64,000 nt of DNA from an uncultured Anaeromusa sp. Lineage in GTDB: Bacteria > Bacillota > Negativicutes > Anaeromusales > Anaeromusaceae. A program made the position numbers and the translations under genes. Positions within the stretch are counted from its first letter, which is position 1, and each line of letters starts with the position of its first letter. The DNA is taken from the NCBI RefSeq assembly GCF_963668665.1, contig NZ_OY764902.1, positions 434,001 to 498,000 of the forward strand, read 5' to 3'. Below the pieces are notes generated by a model. The model was not told the DNA's origin and searched no databases. It worked only from the letters and a program-made list of their open reading frames with translations. This document shows, piece after piece, positions 61,924-64,000 of the stretch.

Positions 61924-63182
61924 AGCGATTAATGCAGGCCGAAAGCCGGTTGTTGCTGTTTAACGCTCTGTTTTTGCTTTGCGGCTTTTTGCTGCTCAGT
62001 CTGTATTGGCCTGATGGTAAAGCCAAACTGCCGCAATTGCTGGGGATCGCCGCAGCGGTGTCAGGCGCTTTTTTTCTTTCTCAGCGCTTATTACGCTTTT
62101 GGGAAGCGTTATATCTTATCTTTCCTGCTTTTCTATGTTCAATGGGCTTAATTTTATTGGGACGTCTCAAGCCGGCCTTGGTTACTTCTCAGGCCGTATG
62201 GATTGGCTGCGGGCTGGCGGCGTTCTTTTTGGCGCGTTACAGCTTTCAAAAGATCCATATTTGGAAGCGCTACAAATACACCTGCGGTCTGATAGGCTTG
62301 GTTCTGCTGGTATCAGCTGTGATTTTCGGCGTGGATATCAACGGGCACCGCAGTTGGGTGGTTTTGGGGCCTATTCGGTTTCAACCGGCAGAATTTGCCA
62401 GACTGTTTTTAATTATTTTCTTTGCTGCTTATCTATCGGAACGGCGCGAATTGCTTTGTCAAAACTTCGTTCGCATCGGTCCCTTTCGTCTACCAAGGGG
62501 GCGCTTTATTGCGCCTGTACTGTGCGTATGGCTGATGTCCATGCTGGTGTTGGTGGTGGAGCGCGATTTAGGTTCCGCCTTGCTCTATTACAGCATTGCC
62601 TTGGTTATGTTGTATTGGGCCAGCGGCAAGTGGGACTGGTTGGTGGTAGGCTTTGCCTTGTTTCTGCTAGGCTCGGTTGCCTGCTATACTTTTTACGGGC
62701 ACATTCAGACGAGGGTGGATATTTGGCTCGATCCTTGGGCGGATGCGACCGGGCGCGGGTATCAGATTGTGCAATCCTTGTTTGCCTTAGGGTGGGGACA
62801 TATTTTGGGAACCGGCCTTTTTCTGGGGTACCCGGCGATGATTCCTGAAGTGCACACCGACTTTATTTTTGCCGCTATTGGCGAAGAATGGGGCTTAGTT
62901 GGAGCTGGAGGCGTGTTGTGCGTCTATCTGTTGCTGATTTTTCGAGCTTTTTGGACGGTGCGCGGTTCACGGGAGCCTTTTGTGCTGCTCTTAGGAGGCG
63001 GTTTAGCTTTCAATATGGCCATACAGGTGCTGCTCATCTTGGCCGGCGTTATCAAAGCGTTTCCGCTTACGGGAATTACACTGCCCTTTTTAAGCTACGG
63101 CGGCAGTTCCATGGTTTCCAACTTCCTTCTTTTAGGCATTTTGGCCGCTCTGTCGGAAAGGAGCGGCAATCATGATGAATGA
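61920..63182 (+). CDS. SEDS peptidoglycan glycosyltransferase (RodA/FtsW/SpoVE family)
   Basis: A 420-residue membrane protein with about ten spans that polymerises lipid II. SEDS motifs are VDINGHRSWVVLGPIRFQPAEFARL (in parts, about 137-161), VVERDLGSALLYY (about 213-225, with the essential Asp after Glu-Arg), GYQIVQSLFALGWGHILGTGLFLG (in parts, about 280-303) and FLSYGGSSMVSNFLLLGIL (about 386-404). It overlaps prpC by 4 nt and is followed by a class B PBP, the standard SEDS-PBP pair. Whether it acts in elongation or division is open; no ftsW occurs in the dcw cluster. Confidence 0.94.
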   Translation: MKRLMQAESRLLLFNALFLLCGFLLLSLYWPDGKAKLPQLLGIAAAVSGAFFLSQRLLRFWEALYLIFPAFLCSMGLILLGRLKPALVTSQAVWIGCGLAAFFLARYSFQKIHIWKRYKYTCGLIGLVLLVSAVIFGVDINGHRSWVVLGPIRFQPAEFARLFLIIFFAAYLSERRELLCQNFVRIGPFRLPRGRFIAPVLCVWLMSMLVLVVERDLGSALLYYSIALVMLYWASGKWDWLVVGFALFLLGSVACYTFYGHIQTRVDIWLDPWADATGRGYQIVQSLFALGWGHILGTGLFLGYPAMIPEVHTDFIFAAIGEEWGLVGAGGVLCVYLLLIFRAFWTVRGSREPFVLLLGGGLAFNMAIQVLLILAGVIKAFPLTGITLPFLSYGGSSMVSNFLLLGILAALSERSGNHDE

Positions 63183-64000
63183 TGACTTGTTCCGGATGAT
63201 TCGCAATACTTTTTTCTTTCTGTTCTTTTTGTTTTTGCTGCTTTTAGGACGCTTGGCTTATGTGCAGTTATTTCAGGCGGACGAATTGTCCGCACATCCG
63301 CTAAACCGCCGCGGCGGTGAAACGCAGCTAGAAGAACGCGGGCGTATTTTGGACCGTCATGGGGAAGTGCTGGCGGAATCGCGCCGTCAGGACGACGGCT
63401 CTTGGTATCGGTACTACCCCTATGGGGCTGTCACCGCCCATGCGGTCGGTTACACGCATCCGCGTTATGGACAAAGCGGGGCGGAACTGCAGTATACTAA
63501 CGAGCTGTCTGGACACATGACGTCTGACCGTCGTTGGGAAGGCTTGTTGAAAGCGATGCAGCACGGCGGGGCGCTTGGCAATGATGTGCGTTTAACCATG
63601 GACGCCCGCTTGCAGGAAGCGGCCTATGAAGCTCTGGGCAATCGCCGGGGCAGCGTGGTACTTCTAGATGCCCAAAGCGGTGAAATTCTTGTTATGCTCA
63701 GTCGGCCCGCCTATAATCCGAATCGCTTAGATGCGCAATGGAGTTCGCTGCAAAATCAGGAGGAGACGCCGCTTTTAAATCGGGCCCAGTATGGACAATA
63801 TCCTCCTGGATCGATTTTTAAAACCGTTACCGCTTACGAAGCGTTGGCTTCCGGCAAGGCGACGGCTAATACGACGTTTCAATGCGATGGTCACTTGCGT
63901 ATTGGCAGCGATTATGAAATGACCGAAGCCAATGGCAAGGCGCATGGCAAATTGACGCTGCGTCAGGCGATGGCGGAGTCTTGCAATGTGGTTTTTGGCT
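63172..64000 (+). CDS. Class B penicillin-binding protein (PbpA/FtsI family), 5' part
   Basis: Transpeptidase partner of the SEDS protein, cut by the window end; about 276 residues are visible with no stop. A membrane anchor (about 13-31: NTFFFLFFLFLLLLGRLAYV, in part) is followed by a short dimerisation region with EERGRILDRHGEVLAES (about 58-74) and GHAVGYTHPRYGQSGAEL-type sequence (read HAVGYTHPRYGQSGAELQ), then the start of the transpeptidase domain with QYPPGSIFKTVTA, whose Ser-x-x-Lys is catalytic. ATG 63172 (or 63175) follows AAAGGAG and overlaps the SEDS gene by 11 nt. Confidence 0.92.
   Translation, partial: MMNDDLFRMIRNTFFFLFFLFLLLLGRLAYVQLFQADELSAHPLNRRGGETQLEERGRILDRHGEVLAESRRQDDGSWYRYYPYGAVTAHAVGYTHPRYGQSGAELQYTNELSGHMTSDRRWEGLLKAMQHGGALGNDVRLTMDARLQEAAYEALGNRRGSVVLLDAQSGEILVMLSRPAYNPNRLDAQWSSLQNQEETPLLNRAQYGQYPPGSIFKTVTAYEALASGKATANTTFQCDGHLRIGSDYEMTEANGKAHGKLTLRQAMAESCNVVFG

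Overview
The window is a dense 64 kb piece of chromosome from an anaerobic, low-to-mid GC Bacillota. The evidence is PolC, DivIVA/SepF/YlmH, a Bacillota-type division and cell-wall (dcw) cluster, RemA, and T-box, SAM-I and c-di-AMP riboswitches. A class III (oxygen-sensitive) ribonucleotide reductase, an acyl-CoA dehydrogenase and corrinoid adenosylation point to a strict anaerobe. The gene set and a PolC without a proofreading insert fit a Negativicutes such as a Sporomusaceae member; this placement is inference. Almost everything is housekeeping and on the + strand. Exceptions are tpx, a DUF1858 gene and rqcH on the - strand. One intact IS3-type insertion sequence is the only mobile DNA seen.

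Layout. 1-5.9 kb: 3' part of nrdD, nrdG and an exonuclease-less polC. 5.9-9.7 kb: tpx (-) with a PerR-like box, a 44-aa membrane peptide, a small siroheme reductase-like protein, an M20 amidohydrolase, and a c-di-AMP riboswitch in front of a 3D-domain cell-wall enzyme. 9.7-15.2 kb: serine hydrolase, acyl-CoA dehydrogenase, alkaline phosphatase plus YibE/F membrane protein, tRNA-Val(GAC), VOC protein. 15.3-20.2 kb: radical-SAM DUF512 protein, cobA, der, plsY, CoA-binding protein, thioredoxin, then DUF1858 (-). 20.5-34.5 kb: dcw cluster mraZ-rsmH-ftsL-murE-murF-mraY-murD-murG-murC-ddl-ftsQ-DUF881-sbp-ftsZ, with MraZ operator repeats in front and no ftsI, ftsW, murB or ftsA. 34.5-40.9 kb: yggS-sepF-proC-ylmH-divIVA, then a T-box-controlled ileS. 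41-42.7 kb: the insertion sequence, which sits inside what was the ileS terminator. 42.8-46.7 kb: lspA-rluD-pyrR and, convergent, rqcH. 46.9-55.2 kb: dapF-yicC-remA-gmk-rpoZ-coaBC, SAM-I-controlled metK, priA. 55.3-64 kb: def-fmt-DUF116-rsmB-rlmN running straight into two FHA proteins, a PP2C phosphatase, a RodA/FtsW protein and a class B PBP cut by the window edge.

How it fits together. Two blocks build and divide the wall. The dcw block makes lipid II and the Z ring. The end block carries a SEDS polymerase and transpeptidase next to phospho-signalling modules, in the order known from the actinobacterial fhaA-fhaB-pstP-rodA-pbpA-pknAB locus, so the missing dcw polymerase/transpeptidase pair may be supplied from there. 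No clearly new multi-gene system was found. The strongest second-look items are the exonuclease-less PolC, the mosaic FHA/PP2C/SEDS/PBP locus, and the IS that splits a terminator while hiding its own ribosome site in a hairpin.
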